Below the pieces are notes generated by a model that ran no database searches, was not told the DNA's origin, and saw nothing but the letters and a program-made list of their open reading frames with translations. Position numbers and translations under genes: made by a program. Shown here piece after piece: positions 12,431 to 25,849 of a stretch of DNA of 64,000 nt. Positions within the stretch are counted from its first letter, which is position 1. Each line of letters begins with the position of its first letter. Source of the DNA: Epiperipatus broadwayi (taxonomy: Eukaryota; Onychophora; Udeonychophora; Euonychophora; Peripatidae); contig JAQFVV010000558.1 in the NCBI GenBank assembly GCA_028023455.1, forward strand, positions 157,501 to 221,500. The letters are read 5' to 3'.

Positions 12431-15015
12431 AAAACTTTATATTTAGCATTTGCATATTTTTATTATTATTAAATGCATACAAGACTTTATAGAAAAATCT
12501 AAATTGGGTCATAATATTTGCAAAATATGTTTATCTTTATCTCATATCAAATAATTTAAATACTGGACCCAAACCCACATCATATCAAAAAATTCAGATA
12601 ATTTGCGATATAAATTTATACAATCATGAGTTATTATATTGGTTTCAATATTAATTTTTTCCTATATTTTTTATCAAACATAAATTCAAATAATAATTAA
12701 AAAATATATAAAAATAAAATAATAAGTAAAAAATATATAAAAATAATTACTTACCATTGAGCCCTCATAATATTGTCTTCTAAATACATCAGTCAAAAGT
12801 TGTATTTTTTTCGATGTAATTTTAATGGTGAATATTCTTCCATTAACTAGTAAAGAAATGAGAAAAAAAACAAAAAAATTCAATTTATTTGATCACAAAA
12901 ATTATCATAAAATTTTTAATTTTTATCATAGAAAAAAATGTAGCTTTTAAGAAAATAGAAAGATGAAAATGAAGATGTAAAATGTGCATGTATAAACCAC
13001 ATAGTTTTCCCACAATTCTAAACTGAATCTGAATATTGCAAATTTAAAAATTCTAGAGCACTTTCTTCATCTATAATAATGAACTAGTTAAATAAATATA
13101 ATAATTAGAATATATTATTTGTTTATTAAAAATGCATGTGGTTCTATTGCTAGAGAATTCCTATGAACTTCGAATGCCAGAATCAATCCCAGGACTTCCC
13201 AAAACTAAACCAGGTGCTCTACTTTTTTGTTAATGTCTTGATGGTTACTTTTTAAATGAAATTATATTTTAGATGTCTATATATGTATGTGTGTGTGGGA
13301 AGATTAATAAAGCTTTAAACCAATTACCACAGATTTGGTAAGACTATTATATATCTATTATTATTTTTTCAATTTATTTTTTTATCTATGAACTTACTGT
13401 AAATAAAAATATCTTATTCTCAAAAATTGTAATGTTGAATCTTGATTCAGAATCAAACAAAAATTTCCACATTTATAGTTAGTATTGTTTTTAATATGTT
13501 ATTTTTTTCTTTTTTCAAATCATGAAAGAAGTTAACAATAAAACTTGATAACTTTAAGAGATTTTAATAATTAAAAATAAAAAAGATTGTTGAAGAAAAA
13601 ATATTATTTTGATTTCTTATATATAGACAATTACTGTGATATTAAAATTGTGTGTATATATATATATATATGCACATACTTTTTAAATATTTTTACTAAA
13701 CTTAACCATTTTTTTTGTATTGGTTAAATCTTGCAATCAATTTTTAATATATTTCTATTAAATGAATTTTCTTAAAATTTTATACACATGTTGGGTATCC
13801 ATGACAATGCAATAAAATATTTCAGGACTGTCCACTCACTCACACATTCTGACAATGTTTGTGGTACAAATTTCAAAACTCATGATTTTGCTTCAGTGAC
13901 TTTTCAGCAATGTGAATGAAATGGCAATATGTTTTGTTTTTAAAAAGAACTTTCATTGAATATTCATAAAAATCATTTACAATCTAATTATAATATACAG
14001 AAATACAAATGAAGGATGAAATGTTAATTTTTCTTGCTTTTTTAAAATGTTGTCTTCATAATTGAAAAAAATTTGGTAAATGTTACATTTTTACTTTAAA
14101 AAAAAAAACAGTTTATTTACACTCTAAGAAAATACAGAAGGTTAATCCATATTCTAGGTCTCATTGGACTAATCACATATGACAGGTCGGAAATTGCAAA
14201 CAATAAATGGGTAAGGATTATAAATACAATCAAAGGAATGAAAAGGTTTACACTAAATACAATATGACTGTTGAACTAGCCAAGATTCCGATTAGATTAT
14301 ACAAAGTCTGATAACACAATGCTGGATTGTAGGTAAATCATTTGAGCAAATATGAAGTAAACAGGAAAACAAATATAAGTGGGTTATATTATAAATGGGT
14401 TACAATATAAATACATTACAAGTATCAAATAGTTTTAAAAGCAAGAGGAAAATCTGTAGTAACAATGCCAGATAAACCAGTCAGTAACAAATAACATTTA
14501 CAAAATAGGATAACATAATATATATAGTATAAAAGCTAACAATATTTAACCCTAATGAATTGACATATAAATTGTTAGACCCCAAGTAAGGGGTGGTTAA
14601 ATAAAAATTTCAAATACACAGAGAATTTAGACATAATATACATATGGCATGTTACATTTTTATTGCTTGTAAATTTCATTTAAAAAACTAGAAATATGAT
14701 AAAATTGTTTACATTCTCAGTTTGTAAATTTAAATATAAATAATTGCAAAAAGTTTGTTGCAAATATCTGATTATTAAAAATGAACAAAATAATAGCTGT
14801 GATAGAAATTGATAATAAAGTGTGAAAAATACAATATTTAAACACTATTAAATTGATTATCTGTAATTACAGTGTGATATAACATTTTGAATTATGCCAT
14901 CAAATATTATAATAAGAACAATTTTATATTTCTTTTATTAGTTTTTATTTTTTTTTTAAATTTAGTTCACTATATTTCTGAACACTGAATAAATGAATCA
15001 TTGAATAGCAAGATA
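12429..15015. other. AT-rich spacer
   Basis: No coding region recognised. A short (AT)n occurs near 13655-13671. The 14100-14600 stretch is less AT-biased but shows no domain-bearing frame on either strand. Confidence 0.45.
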
Positions 15016-15060
<45 letters not shown>

Positions 15061-15100
15061 AAGATATCTATATAAAGATATATATCATATATATATATAT
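15016..15100. repeat. (TA)n microsatellite, interrupted
   Basis: TA run of about 42 bp at 15016-15057, followed by degenerate ATATC/ATAT strings to about 15100. Confidence 0.9.
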
Positions 15101-18100
15101 TGTGCCCTTTTGTATGGGTCACCATTTAAGTTTTGTGCTAATCTAGTAGAAAATTTTAAATTTAAAAGTATTTTAAAATGTGTGATGTTGACTTTGCTTG
15201 TGGTAATGTTACCATAAGTTTAATTAAAGCAATCTATGAGTATTTGATATGTGAATTGTGTTGATATTGAGAAGATATTTAAAAAATGATGATGATTATG
15301 ATGTAATACTGTAGTAATAAATTTAATGACAAATGTTTAAAGCTAAAGTATTTAAAAGACAAGTTAAAATTAGACCAAGATATTTATTTAGTTTAAAATA
15401 TATGTTAAAAGTGAATAAAAATATTTTAAATTATAAGTGCTTAAATTGAGATTAATATTTGATTTTAATCATATCAAATAATTATTTTAAAAGCTGATGT
15501 AATATTATATTTATTTTTAAAAATAAATATTTATTTTAAAAAAGCAATTGTTAAGTTATTTTTAGATTATGGGAAGCGTTTCTTGTATTGTAAAAACAGA
15601 TGTTAATTAGAGATACACACACACATGCTTGGAAGCTTTCTCATAAAGTTGCAAAAACTATTTTAAAATTATGTTGTTAAATTTATAAATAATACGTGAG
15701 TTATCACGAGATAAAAATAAAAGATATTAATGTAGAATATTAAATCTGATTTTTAAAAATATTGTCTTAAAAATGTAACGTATTTAAAAAGATTTAATTT
15801 ATTTTAAATGATCTTATAAAAGTTAAGATTTAAATTAAGTAAGAATGAATATTTTAAAAAATGTTTAATAGATTTGAATAAACGATAAAATTATTTTTAA
15901 AATGTGATAATATTAAATATTAAATAAGTTATTATTTTATTTTTAATAGTGTGTTAGTAAATATGTAAATAAGCTAGAAAGTTTGATTGTTTAAATGTAC
16001 CAATCAGATAAGGAGTTTCTGCTAGTATAAAAGCTAGATCCAATTGTTGAAGGGGGCTCTCTGTAATTAAATTTCTAAGTTAATCGTGCTATTGAGAAAA
16101 TAGCCAAGTAAATTTATAAACGCTCTTAAAATCAGTTTTAAAAAATCATAAGAGTGTTATTGTATATAATTTATAATTTTAAATGATAAGTATGCAGTAG
16201 AAACTTAATAATTCCCTATTGGTCTTCTCAATATCGAAACTCAATTTACGTACGAATAGTCATGGAAACATCACGTATCGGAGAAATATATCAGAAACTT
16301 TATGCTAGAGAAATAATAGACGCTGGATTAGTACATAAAACTACGAAATGGAGAAAAGTAGTATTTTGGACTATAAATAGTTTTAAAAGTTTAAATTACT
16401 ATTGTCTATTATAAATAGATATTTAAAAGAAATATGAATACTTCTATAGAAGGAAAGTATTTTTGCAGATTTTAAAAGATTAAAATGTATATCTTAAGTA
16501 AAGATATAAGAAGTAGTAATTTTAATAAATACTTGCCTTGTTAAGTCTTTGTGCTTAAAAGATTAAATATTGACGATTGGAAAAGGCAAATAGATTATAA
16601 ATATGATTTTTAAAATCGTAATATAATAAAATTATTATTATTGAAGTAGTCTAAAACGCTGGTCGTTATAGATGGAGAAAATAGATTCTTACCTAGATAT
16701 ATTGTTTTGAAAAATGCGCAAGTAATACGTGGACGTCCAGGCCAAACCAAATTAGGCCAAGTTAAGTTAATGGAAGTAATTAAATGAGAATAATTCAACA
16801 ATTATAAATTAATTTAGAAATAATAACTTTTGAACAATATTTTATGAAGAACTGGATCCAGAAAGAGAATTTATAAACTATTTTTTTTTTTTTAATTTAT
16901 TTTGCTTTTCTTGTGGAACTTAGTTTTATTTTAAAAAAAACGTTATCTTTTTTTATTATAAACTTTCAAGAAACACGTGATACAACGGAACAGGAAATAG
17001 TGTTCTATTGACTTTATATGTAGGATATTTGTTAGAACTTTTATGGTAGAACAAAAGTCGTCGCTGGAATACGTAATATAATCTTTTATTTTATTTATTT
17101 AACATAAAATTTTAAAATATTATTAAACTATTAAAAGTAGGTTAGGTACATTTATTAAATAATAACTTAAAAATAATATAATAATTAATTACATAAATTT
17201 ATTTTTATAATTAATATAACACAGAATATTTTAATGAATGTTTATGAGTATGAATGTGAATGATTTTATTTTATGAAGCTGCAAATTCCGAAGAATGCTG
17301 GATAGCAGATTGGACATTATTATTATTATGGTAAAAACATTGTATAATGATTTTGATGAATTTAATATGTTTTTTTCTTTAGATCAACCAAATATTATGT
17401 TTTGTGGAATGAATGTATAGATATTTTAAGAAAACACATACATTATATTGGCAACGAACTTTATTAAAATATGCATAAGTTTTAATTTATAATGTCAACA
17501 TGATACAACATTATATAAGAAGCTTAGAAATAATTATATGATTCTTTCATAAATAAATTTTGATATTTTATTATGTTATAGTATTAGAATTATATTTATT
17601 CTTTATTTAGGTAATTATTTTTTTTGTATTTTGTTTTATTAAGTAAGTTAAGTTACGTTATGGGTAGAAGCTTATATTTGGATTGAAGTTTATTAAGTAT
17701 AGACAATGTAGTATAAGTAGTTTATATAATAAATATTTTATTTAAAATTGATGTTTATCTTCCGGAAATTTTAGATAAGTTTAGAATGTGTTTTATAGAT
17801 AGAAATTATTAGAAAGGATTAAAATAACACATTAAGTAAAGTAATGATTTTACATAGAAAAGAATCATAGAATTTATCTAAGGTAATGCTTTCTGAATTT
17901 GAAATTGATAAATGATTTAAATAATAGTATTTGAACAGTACAGATATGTAATGCATATTTGATAAAACATATAACAGGAATTACATTAAGTAAAGTATAA
18001 GTACAGTCAATTATTTATTTTACATTACAAAGATACATTAATTTTATAAAGCTATTAAGTAATGCTAATAATATAAAGTAGATATATGATAATACATTAT

Positions 18101-19325
18101 AAATGGTAATACTTAATTAATGTAACTATTTAATTGGTAGAGCTTCATTGTTTACACATGTTACATAAATAATTTTGACATATATTATTATTTGTAATGG
18201 AAGTTTATTAACATTTATTTTAAAAATCTAAGTTTTGAAAACATACTATAATATTATTAGTATAGTATTTAAAGAATGTATAATTGCTTGTTAAGCATAT
18301 GAATTAGTAACAGTATAAACTTCTTGTATTTGTAATTTCTTATTTTATTTTATTTATTTTCTTAAATTCTAAAACTGTAAATAGTGTAAATAAATTTTTA
18401 TTTGAAGTTATTGTAAATAAATTTGTTAATTTGTTTTAAAAGTGTGTCGAGTTTTCATTATTTTTTACCACAGCATTTTGACATCAGATGATTTGAAATA
18501 AACATAATATTTGCACAAAATGAATTTGTTATTATTATTTAGAATTGAATACAATATTTGCTTAACATTATTTTATAAGAATTGATTGACATAAACAGAA
18601 AATATTGCAATGGTCATAAGATGATTATAATGCACATTATAAGAATACAGTATTGTTTATTGCCACAGATTATTAAGTATAAGATTTTGATCTATTCCAA
18701 AATTAAGATACTATATGAAATAAAAATATACATATGATTGTTTGTTCATTTAATGATTGATTATATCATAGAAATAAATGAGATTAAATTACACTCCCAG
18801 ATTAGTATTATTTATTATTATTATTTAAATAAGTTAGGTGTATTTAAGTTTGATATAAAATCCCACATCATACTTATTTACATGAGTTATTATTATTTTA
18901 AAAACAGCTTAGAAGAACCTGAGATTATTTAATTATATTTTAAGTTAAAAGTTAGGAATTATTTTAGTATTATTAAAGATAATTTATTTCATTTAAAAGT
19001 CATAAGAATACTATAGATGTAGTGGTAAGATGATAAGGTAGTGGTAGTATTCTTATGCCATTGAGACAGTATCTTGGAAGATATTGACTCAGTGTAAATC
19101 TGCTTATTACTTTGTAACTTTACTTCGCAGTCTCATAATTTTATAAATACTTATTTAATTAGTATAATCTAGAACTATATTGATTTTGATGATTGATAAT
19201 AAATTTAATTAAGATATAATAATATAAAAGTATATTAAAGATAGATATGCAAATTTTAATTAAACATAATAATGTAACTGAGCTAGTTGTATTTTAAACT
19301 ATTTTACATATCAAGAAGTAAGGGT

Positions 19326-19327
<2 letters not shown>
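15101..19327. other. AT-rich region with possible old LTR promoter
   Basis: Mostly AT-rich DNA without domain-bearing frames. At 16026-16033 a TATA-like tataaaag is followed by a less AT-biased leader (gggggctctctgtaatt, about 16051-16067), as in LTR U3/R borders. A possible LTR-end context 'accacagcattttgacatcag' lies at about 18467-18487. No matching second LTR was found, so this is only a hint. Confidence 0.3.

Positions 19328-19407
<80 letters not shown>
19328..19407. repeat. (AT)n microsatellite, about 80 bp
   Basis: Pure AT dinucleotides, preceded by gggtacaat and followed directly by a MITE end fragment. Confidence 0.95.
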
Positions 19408-19409
<2 letters not shown>

Positions 19410-19450
19410 GGTATTGATATTGGGGTTGTTTAACTGTTGACTGCTGTCAA
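19408..19450 (-). mobile_element. Terminal fragment of the 22.9-kb MITE family
   Basis: ggtattgatattggggttgt (from about 19410) closely matches the right terminal repeat of the MITE at 22924-23389 (ttattgatattgggattgtc). Only this end is present. Confidence 0.55.
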
Positions 19451-20640
19451 TGAATGTAAATATATTCTGCTATTTGTTTGAGAGATCATCATCAAAGTTA
19501 AGGACAAATTATAATAATCCTATGGATACAAAAAGTTAATGCTTAATAATAAAATAACTTTTGAAATTTCATACTTAAATCCAAATAACAGAGATGAAGC
19601 AAGATAAGTTGAAAAATAGAACTTAATTTAATCATATACTATACTAATGGTTCTGGCTATATTTGTAAAAATATTATAAACTATGATAAAAATTCCATAT
19701 CATTAAATTAGTCCTAATTAACTGAAGGGAAATTAGCCTCTATGGATTAAGAATCAATATTAGGTTTAAAACCAGAGTGCCACCCAAATACTGGGAAACC
19801 CATGGAAGGATGCACCATGAGTGTTATTAACCCATACTATGACTAAATTTGGTAGAGTATGAACTCTTATCTCACTAGCTATATGAAAAAAAAACAGGTG
19901 GTTGGATTAATAAATAATAAAAATATATATTTATTTTACAGTAAGACATATATAAAATATTAAGACACATTAAGTTATAAAATAAATAATAAATACATAA
20001 ATATTACCATCCTTCAGGTGATCACACTTAAAACAAACATTTTATCAAAACCTCAGTTTAAAATCCCTTATTTGTTAACATTTTATTTTTTTATTTGTTT
20101 TTGCATTATGAAGTCTACTCCAGTATTTAAGGTGCTATAAATCCATGTTTTGAAAAGCTAAAAACATTAAAATTTGTTTTAACTTCTTTAACTGCTTTAT
20201 ATTTCAAATTATTTAGATCGTATCTCCTTAAATCATATTTCTTGACTTCTTTGAAAACAAATATTCCATAAGAGAATGCCATCATTTTTAAGAATTATTT
20301 GCAAGCATATTTTTTTGAAACATAGATTAAGCACAACTCAGAAATGACAGTTTAAGTTTGATCACATATCAGGCCAAAAATCAATAATTAATCTAGATTA
20401 CATTGATCTAAGATAAACAGTAAGCACATAGTGGACTTAGACACTTTGGGCCATAATGATTATTTTATAATATTTATTTTGGTCATAATGTGGCTGTGAA
20501 AGAAAAATAAACTTAAATTTTTTACAAGCAGCTAATGACAACTGTAAAACAAAAGACAGACTGAAGATTCTGCTTTTAATAAAATTTCAAAAAAGTCAAG
20601 TCTTATATCATGTGACTTAATTTAATAAACTCATATTACA
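19451..20640. other. AT-rich spacer
   Basis: No gene recognised. A moderately GC-rich segment around 19760-19820 (cagagtgccacccaaatactgggaaacccatgg) vaguely recalls element C sequences but lacks a CUGANGA box. Confidence 0.4.
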
Positions 20641-20840
20641 AATGTTATATAATAAGCATGCCAATGGCCCTTAACAAGCTTTTCAGAACATCTCTTCTTC
20701 AGACAAGTTTCTAGTTCTGGCTAATGCTTGAATATCCAAGTGCCTCACTGACAAAACCCAGAGTTAGAAACTAGTCTGATGATAGGGATGTTCTTAAAAG
20801 CTTGTTAAGAGCTATTGGCATGCTCATTATATAACTTTTA
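20641..20840. mobile_element. Family F palindromic hammerhead element
   Basis: Two inverted arms of about 55 bp, 20643-20695 and 20787-20838, share catgccaatggc / gcttgttaag / gaacatc strings. They flank a spacer holding a hammerhead-like core on the plus strand and a half core on the minus strand (gtttctag at 20708-20715). The arm string 'agcttgtt-agagct-attggcatgct' is related to the direct repeats of element C2 at 57.8-58.3 kb. Confidence 0.75.
20740..20786 (+). ncRNA. Decayed hammerhead in family F
   Basis: CTGACAA (20748-20754) stands for CUGANGA with G8 changed to A. GAAAC is intact at 20767-20771, stem III is the palindrome ACTAGT, and cleavage GTC is at 20774-20776. Stem I pairing is mostly lost. 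Not expected to cleave. Confidence 0.5.
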
Positions 20841-21227
20841 ATAAAAAATTTAAATCATATATAAATGATTTTTAAATCATATTTAAATGATATATTTTGC
20901 AGGATCATTCATACATGATTTTGATTATAAATATATCAACACTTCAGCTTGATCCACAAACTATCAATATTCAAAATGTTACACCTCATTATAATCACAA
21001 ATAAGCAATTCAGTATCATTTAAATACTGTATCTTTTGCGCTTTATCATCAATTTCTATCAGTTATTATTTTTATCCATTTTTAATAGTCATAAAATTGC
21101 AATAGATTTTTTTTAACTCTTTGTGTGATCAAATTGAAACATTGGTATAATTATAATCCAAATCATACCCAGATGAACCTGCAAATGTTATCTTATATAT
21201 CTGTAACCCATAAAAATTATTGTATCA

Positions 21228-21228
<1 letters not shown>

Positions 21229-21283
<55 letters not shown>
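21229..21283. repeat. (AT)n microsatellite at solo LTR border
   Basis: TA run of about 55 bp ending exactly where the solo LTR begins. The far side of the LTR continues with atatatat, so the LTR appears to have inserted into a TA tract. Confidence 0.95.
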
Positions 21284-21286
<3 letters not shown>

Positions 21287-22910
21287 ACCAATATTGAATA
21301 TTGGCACATAATAATCTATCTAAAAAAAATTATTAAAATAATCTTTCGTAAAAAAAAAAACGTAAAATTAAATGTTGAAGAGTTTATTACAGTTTGTTTT
21401 CGAAAAGATGAGAGTCAAATAGTTTTCTATCATTAGTTTTTGAAATAAAAGTTAGAAAATAATTGATTAAGAGGGGGGAGGGGGAGTTTTGGTTAGAAAA
21501 GTTTAAAAAATATAAATCTCTTTTCATTCGAATTAAAGAAAAAGTAATCTTAAAACTAGTAATATATGTGCATATATATGTGTGATTGTAAATAAATAAA
21601 AATGTATGCATACTAAATATTAAAATGAAATAAAAGAAGATTATCATTAAAAGCACAGTGATGGCTATTAATTAAAATATAAAACAATAGGATTAAAAAG
21701 CTTGTCTCCAAAGGATTAGCTACTAATTAAAATTATATAAAACAATATGTATGCATGGCTATTACCAACTAAACGATCTTCCAAAACACGTTGTCAAAGG
21801 ATTATCACAGCAATTTTGACAACAGATATTGCTGGAGGATATTACAAGGACAACATGTCGCAGGTATAAATAGACTTTTTTTTATCGGACAATTTATTGA
21901 GTCAGTTAAGTTCAGTGAGGATATTCAGTCGAGTAATTGTTTCAGTTCAGATAACAGTGCAGTTTATTAGGCATCCAGAAACAGAAATACAGTGTTAAAA
22001 ACACACTGGAAACACATGCCTCTCCACAGCCTGAAGTCCAATGAAAACAGCAAGATCTGCCCATGAAATAATGTCAGCATAACAAATTGGAAATCTCCAT
22101 CAGTATCTAATTGTCTCCAATAATAATATTGATGAATAATAAGGAAACTCATCAAGGAAACATCCCAGCCAGCTGGAAATATTCTCACTTAAAACAGTAA
22201 CCAGAGAAAACAAAGTTCTATGTCCCCATTCAAAATGCTAGGTAATAATATTTCATATTCTTATTTCTATAATAGCCATTGCATCGCATTAATTCGTAAA
22301 GCCTCCAGAGACAAGTAGTTTGAACTCTATAAGCATGCATAAAATGAACTATTGATGTGCATGTTTGTGAATGCTATATGATTTTATAAACATCAAACAT
22401 TATTTATGCTTTCTCAAAATATATTATAGTGTGTTAATTTAAAATGTGTGTGTTATTTTAGATTTATAAAATGTTTAAAATTAGTAAATGTTAGTTAATA
22501 AATTGTCTTTAAAATTAAACTTTATTTGTCGGTCAATTCTTTTTATCAATTCTTTTTACCAATCTTTTACAAATCTTTTATCAATTCTTTTCACCACTAA
22601 TAATGTATAATCTATTAGTGATTACAAATAGCTGAGCTAGTCGTGGATACTTAGGCATTGAGTTAGTGGCCATTGTTCAAAGTGCATTGTTTATTCTTCT
22701 GAATAGATAGCTGGTGCCCATGTTTACACGAAACAAAAAAGTGCTTTGAATTCTGGTGTTGAACTCAACAGTCAAGAAGAAGTTATATCCTGGAAATGTA
22801 ACACTATTTATATATTTTATAGCTATCATTTGGGCATACATACTTTCCGAGTATGTTCTTCTCTGCCTAAGAGACCAGTGTTTCGATCAACCCATTTCGA
22901 AACTGGTACA
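21284..22910 (+). mobile_element. Solo LTR, copy 1 (about 1.63 kb)
   Basis: It begins TGTACCAATATTG and ends CGAAACTGGTACA, so it has the TG...CA termini and short inverted ends (tgtacca/tggtaca) of an LTR. ATAT flanks both sides, consistent with a short target duplication inside a TA tract. A promoter-like tataaatag lies at 21865-21873, followed by repeated 'cagttcag/cagtt' strings. A G-rich run (gaggggggagggggag) lies at about 21470. A second copy at 58278-59847 aligns over its whole length with indels. No internal region or second LTR adjoins, so a solo LTR from recombination is the simplest reading. The family is unknown. Confidence 0.75.
21865..21873 (+). promoter_or_regulatory. TATA box of solo LTR 1
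   Basis: tataaatag, conserved at the same relative place in solo LTR 2 (58832-58840), about 580 bp from the LTR start. Confidence 0.55.
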
Positions 22911-22923
22911 ATATATATATATA

Positions 22924-23389
22924 ATTAAAAGCCACTTAACACTTAGACAATCCCAATATCATTATGAATCAACAATTTCAAACTGTTGTCAAGGCAACTT
23001 CCTTTTAACAATAAATGTGGGATCCCACTTTTATTAATGGTCCAATATATTTAGATAGACACTAAAGATTGCAACTTGACCACAGAGATTGGAACTATTA
23101 ATACAAAAAAACCTGTTCTAAATGCAGACTAATAAATAATCAAACATACCACTACAAACTGCAATTATAATTCTCAAATTGCACCCAAAGTATTGCTTAA
23201 ATAATGAGTGTAATAATGCTCAAAGCTAAATCAGTTTGTAAGTAATCATTAAACATCAGTAACACTTACACAATTCCAGTATTGTATATATGTATGATTT
23301 ATTGTTCAAAGGAGATAGCCATGACAACAATTTGTAATTGTTGATTGTTATTGATATTGGGATTGTCTAAGTGTTGACTGGATTTTAAT
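22924..23389. mobile_element. MITE with 85-bp terminal inverted repeats (466 bp)
   Basis: The left arm (22924-23010) contains attaaaagccacttaacact then agacaatcccaatatca and caactg/ttgttgtcaaggc. The right arm (23300-23389) is the inverse of the same blocks. The internal part (tggtccaatatatt...gcaacttgaccacagag, about 23038-23090) recurs at about 34365-34410. No coding capacity. Related pieces lie at 19408-19450 and 34236-34560. The target duplication is unclear because both flanks are AT-rich. Confidence 0.8.
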
Positions 23390-24325
23390 GATACATATAT
23401 ATAGTAGACTTTATACATATATATATATAATAACTCTAATGATAAATTTAGAACATTTAAAGTAGGATTCTCTGTATTAGTCTTATGATATATTCTTGGC
23501 AATAGTTAAATTTCTTGCCAAAATTATCTTCTATATTTTCAAATAAAAATCATGCAGTAATAATTATGATGAAAATAAAAAAAGTTCACTTGGCAAAAAA
23601 TTTAAGCTATTGTAAAGTATATTTTTAAAATGAATACACAATCCTATAACAAATGTAATTTATTGTTAAATTTGGTACTTACAGATAATCTTAAGCTTGC
23701 CATGGTTTTTTGTTTTAATTATCAATTTCTGGGACCTCCAATATGATTGATTAGAAATCATCTTATTTAATATTTCATTTTTTAATATTATTCTAAAAAT
23801 ACAACAAATTACACAAAAGTATAAGAATTTATTATAATTAAAATAAATTTAATATAATTTAAATTGCAGTTAACAAAATAAAAAAATGTGGAAAAACAAA
23901 GTAACAAACATGGGTTATTCATGTTAATGGATAGAAATCTCTAATAACCTGCAATATTGCCATAAGTACAGCTTCATGCAGTCCCTGACATATAAATTTT
24001 CCTAAGTAGTAATCCATGTTTGTCATGCAGTTCCCTGGTGCATGTTCTTCTATCAATGGAAGATCTCAAAGTTTAATAATTTTGGCAAAATGACAAAAAA
24101 AAAAACAGCTCGCTGACAATCTTATGCTAAATGTAAAAAATCATAACAAAGTTTGCATTGTGTTAATGTTTCTACATTATAATCTATATTGGGAAAAAAA
24201 TAATACCATAATTGAATCTTGTGAATAAAATTTATAATGGAATTTTTAATATTTTTTAAACTTAACAAGTAACCCATGTTCAGTAATATAACTTTGATAT
24301 AAAAACGAACAAATACTTCAATGAC
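23390..24325. other. AT-rich spacer
   Basis: No gene or clear repeat pair recognised. Confidence 0.4.
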
Positions 24326-24480
24326 GAAAGCCACAAGCTAGAAAGTAGTCTGGAGATATTGGATGAATAGGCATTAGGTAAGGATTTTATGCACAAGCCT
24401 TTTGGCATCCATTGATTACTCTGTCTTGCACTGAATGGCACTACTGTATGGAGAGTTTTGCCTGTTTTTATATATAGTTT
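24326..24480 (+). mobile_element. Family G single arm
   Basis: The segment starting agccacaagctagaaagtag and continuing tctggagatattggatgaat, 'ttttatgcacaagccttttggcat' and ttttgcctgtttt matches both arms of the family G palindrome at 62158-62786. It starts within the 3' half of the hammerhead (gaaagtagtc), so the catalytic 5' box is missing. Confidence 0.75.
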
Positions 24481-25067
24481 AAAAAATAATAATTATATGA
24501 TGCAAAGCTATTAAGATAATAATTAAATTTATATATATATATTCAACAAAATTATAAATTTATTACAGCAGATGATAAAAATGATAACATTTTTTTTCTG
24601 ATGAAAGAACTCCTCCATGACAATGTGAAACGTAAAACTTTTAGATTTTAATTTGAACGTATTAGCAGAAACTCTAACAATGAAATATTTTCAATTTTTG
24701 TTGAACTTGAAATCCATTCATCAAAAATTGAAAATCGACTTTTAAGAAAAAAAATCCAGTTGTAGTAGTAGGTTTTACTTTTTTTTAGATAGAAACCAAT
24801 TTTCTAAAGATAACAATCTTGGTAAAGTTTTGAAAGCAATTTCAATTTATTTCACATTGAAGTTTGAGATAATTTCAACTGTTAAAAAGAAGTAAAGAAA
24901 ATATAACAAAAGATGTGGAGTGATGTAAATCATTTAGAGAAACAATATATACAATATATATCGTATATTCTGAATGGGCTTCGTAGCATAGTGGTTTATT
25001 CTAGTGCCAATCATTATCGTAGTCTGGAGTTTATATGTGTATTAAATCTGGAAATATTGCTAGGCAA
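24481..25067. other. AT-rich spacer
   Basis: No gene recognised. Short runs of A and T only. Confidence 0.4.
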
Positions 25068-25585
25068 TACGAAAATAGCTCTCACACTAGTGCTATCTAG
25101 CGTTAGCTTCAATAATCAGTGATTGCACGATATAAAATTCTTATTCTTAGTATTTAAATCCACATTCTTTATCAATGCGAAGAGAACTATTGTCTTATAT
25201 ACATTGCTAAAACACAAGATCAGTGACTTATTATTATTAATGACATTCATAATATGCCTACAGTTGATAAAGAGCAAAAGGTATTAAGACTTATAGTTGC
25301 TAAACTGGTTTCAGATCTTTACAACTATTCAAGCAGATTAAATGTGATCAAAACTTTTTGGATAATTTAAATTTCTGCCAAGTAAAGATGTTTTCTGGAT
25401 GCACAACTGCATTTTTTCAAATTTCAATATTCCAGACCTTATTGGTAAAGTCAAAGATCAGAAATGGTCTGAGGATGGTGATTAAATACTAAGAATAGTG
25501 ATTTTGTATGCAATTTATGATCACCAATTGTTTAAGCTTACACTAGATGGCACTAAGGTGGAGAGTGGCTCTTGTATTATTAAAT
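25068..25585. mobile_element. Family E inverted-repeat element
   Basis: The left arm (about 25068-25165) contains tgctatctagcgttagctt and ttcttagtatttaaatcc. The right arm (about 25478-25585) carries the inverse (gattaaatactaagaatag, aagcttacactagatggcac). Just inside the right arm, gaaatggtctgaggatggtg (25464-25483) matches the 3' half of the hammerhead seen in families C and G (GAAAYYGGTC plus stem I). The CUGANGA half is not recognisable. The spacer has no coding domain. Confidence 0.65.
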
Positions 25586-25849
25586 GTTTTAAACTGAGAC
25601 CAGCTGGTTGTTCAATAGTTTGGTGCATCTTTTTATTAGTTGATGGTCATGTGAAAAATATTTACCAATAAAGAGTGATATTTAAAGTTGTTTATATTTC
25701 TTAATTTACAGATTATAAAAAGATGTCACTATGGATTTTTATGATGTAAAATGTTTATTATAAAAGAGTCCAATAATGATCAAATTGATCACTATTTTGT
25801 TCTATTTACTTTTCATTTGAGTTGCAATATTATGCAAAATACTATTTAA
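25586..25849. other. AT-rich spacer
   Basis: Nothing recognised. Confidence 0.4.

Noticed and set aside
12251-12472. 73-codon frame with poly-Tyr/Ile segment
   Set aside because: It is a translation of a (TA)n microsatellite.
15101-18490. A 2-3 kb LTR with TATA at 16026 and an end near 18476
   Set aside because: Tempting promoter and LTR-end context but no second copy, no inverted TG...CA ends I could fix, and no retroelement domains nearby; kept only as a hint.
19780-19830. Possible hammerhead near 'actgggaaacccatgg'
   Set aside because: GAAAC and a palindromic follow-on are present, but no CUGANGA box or stem I lies upstream.
21967-22188. 73-codon minus-strand frame in solo LTR 1
   Set aside because: Not preserved in solo LTR 2; LTR sequence explains the conservation.
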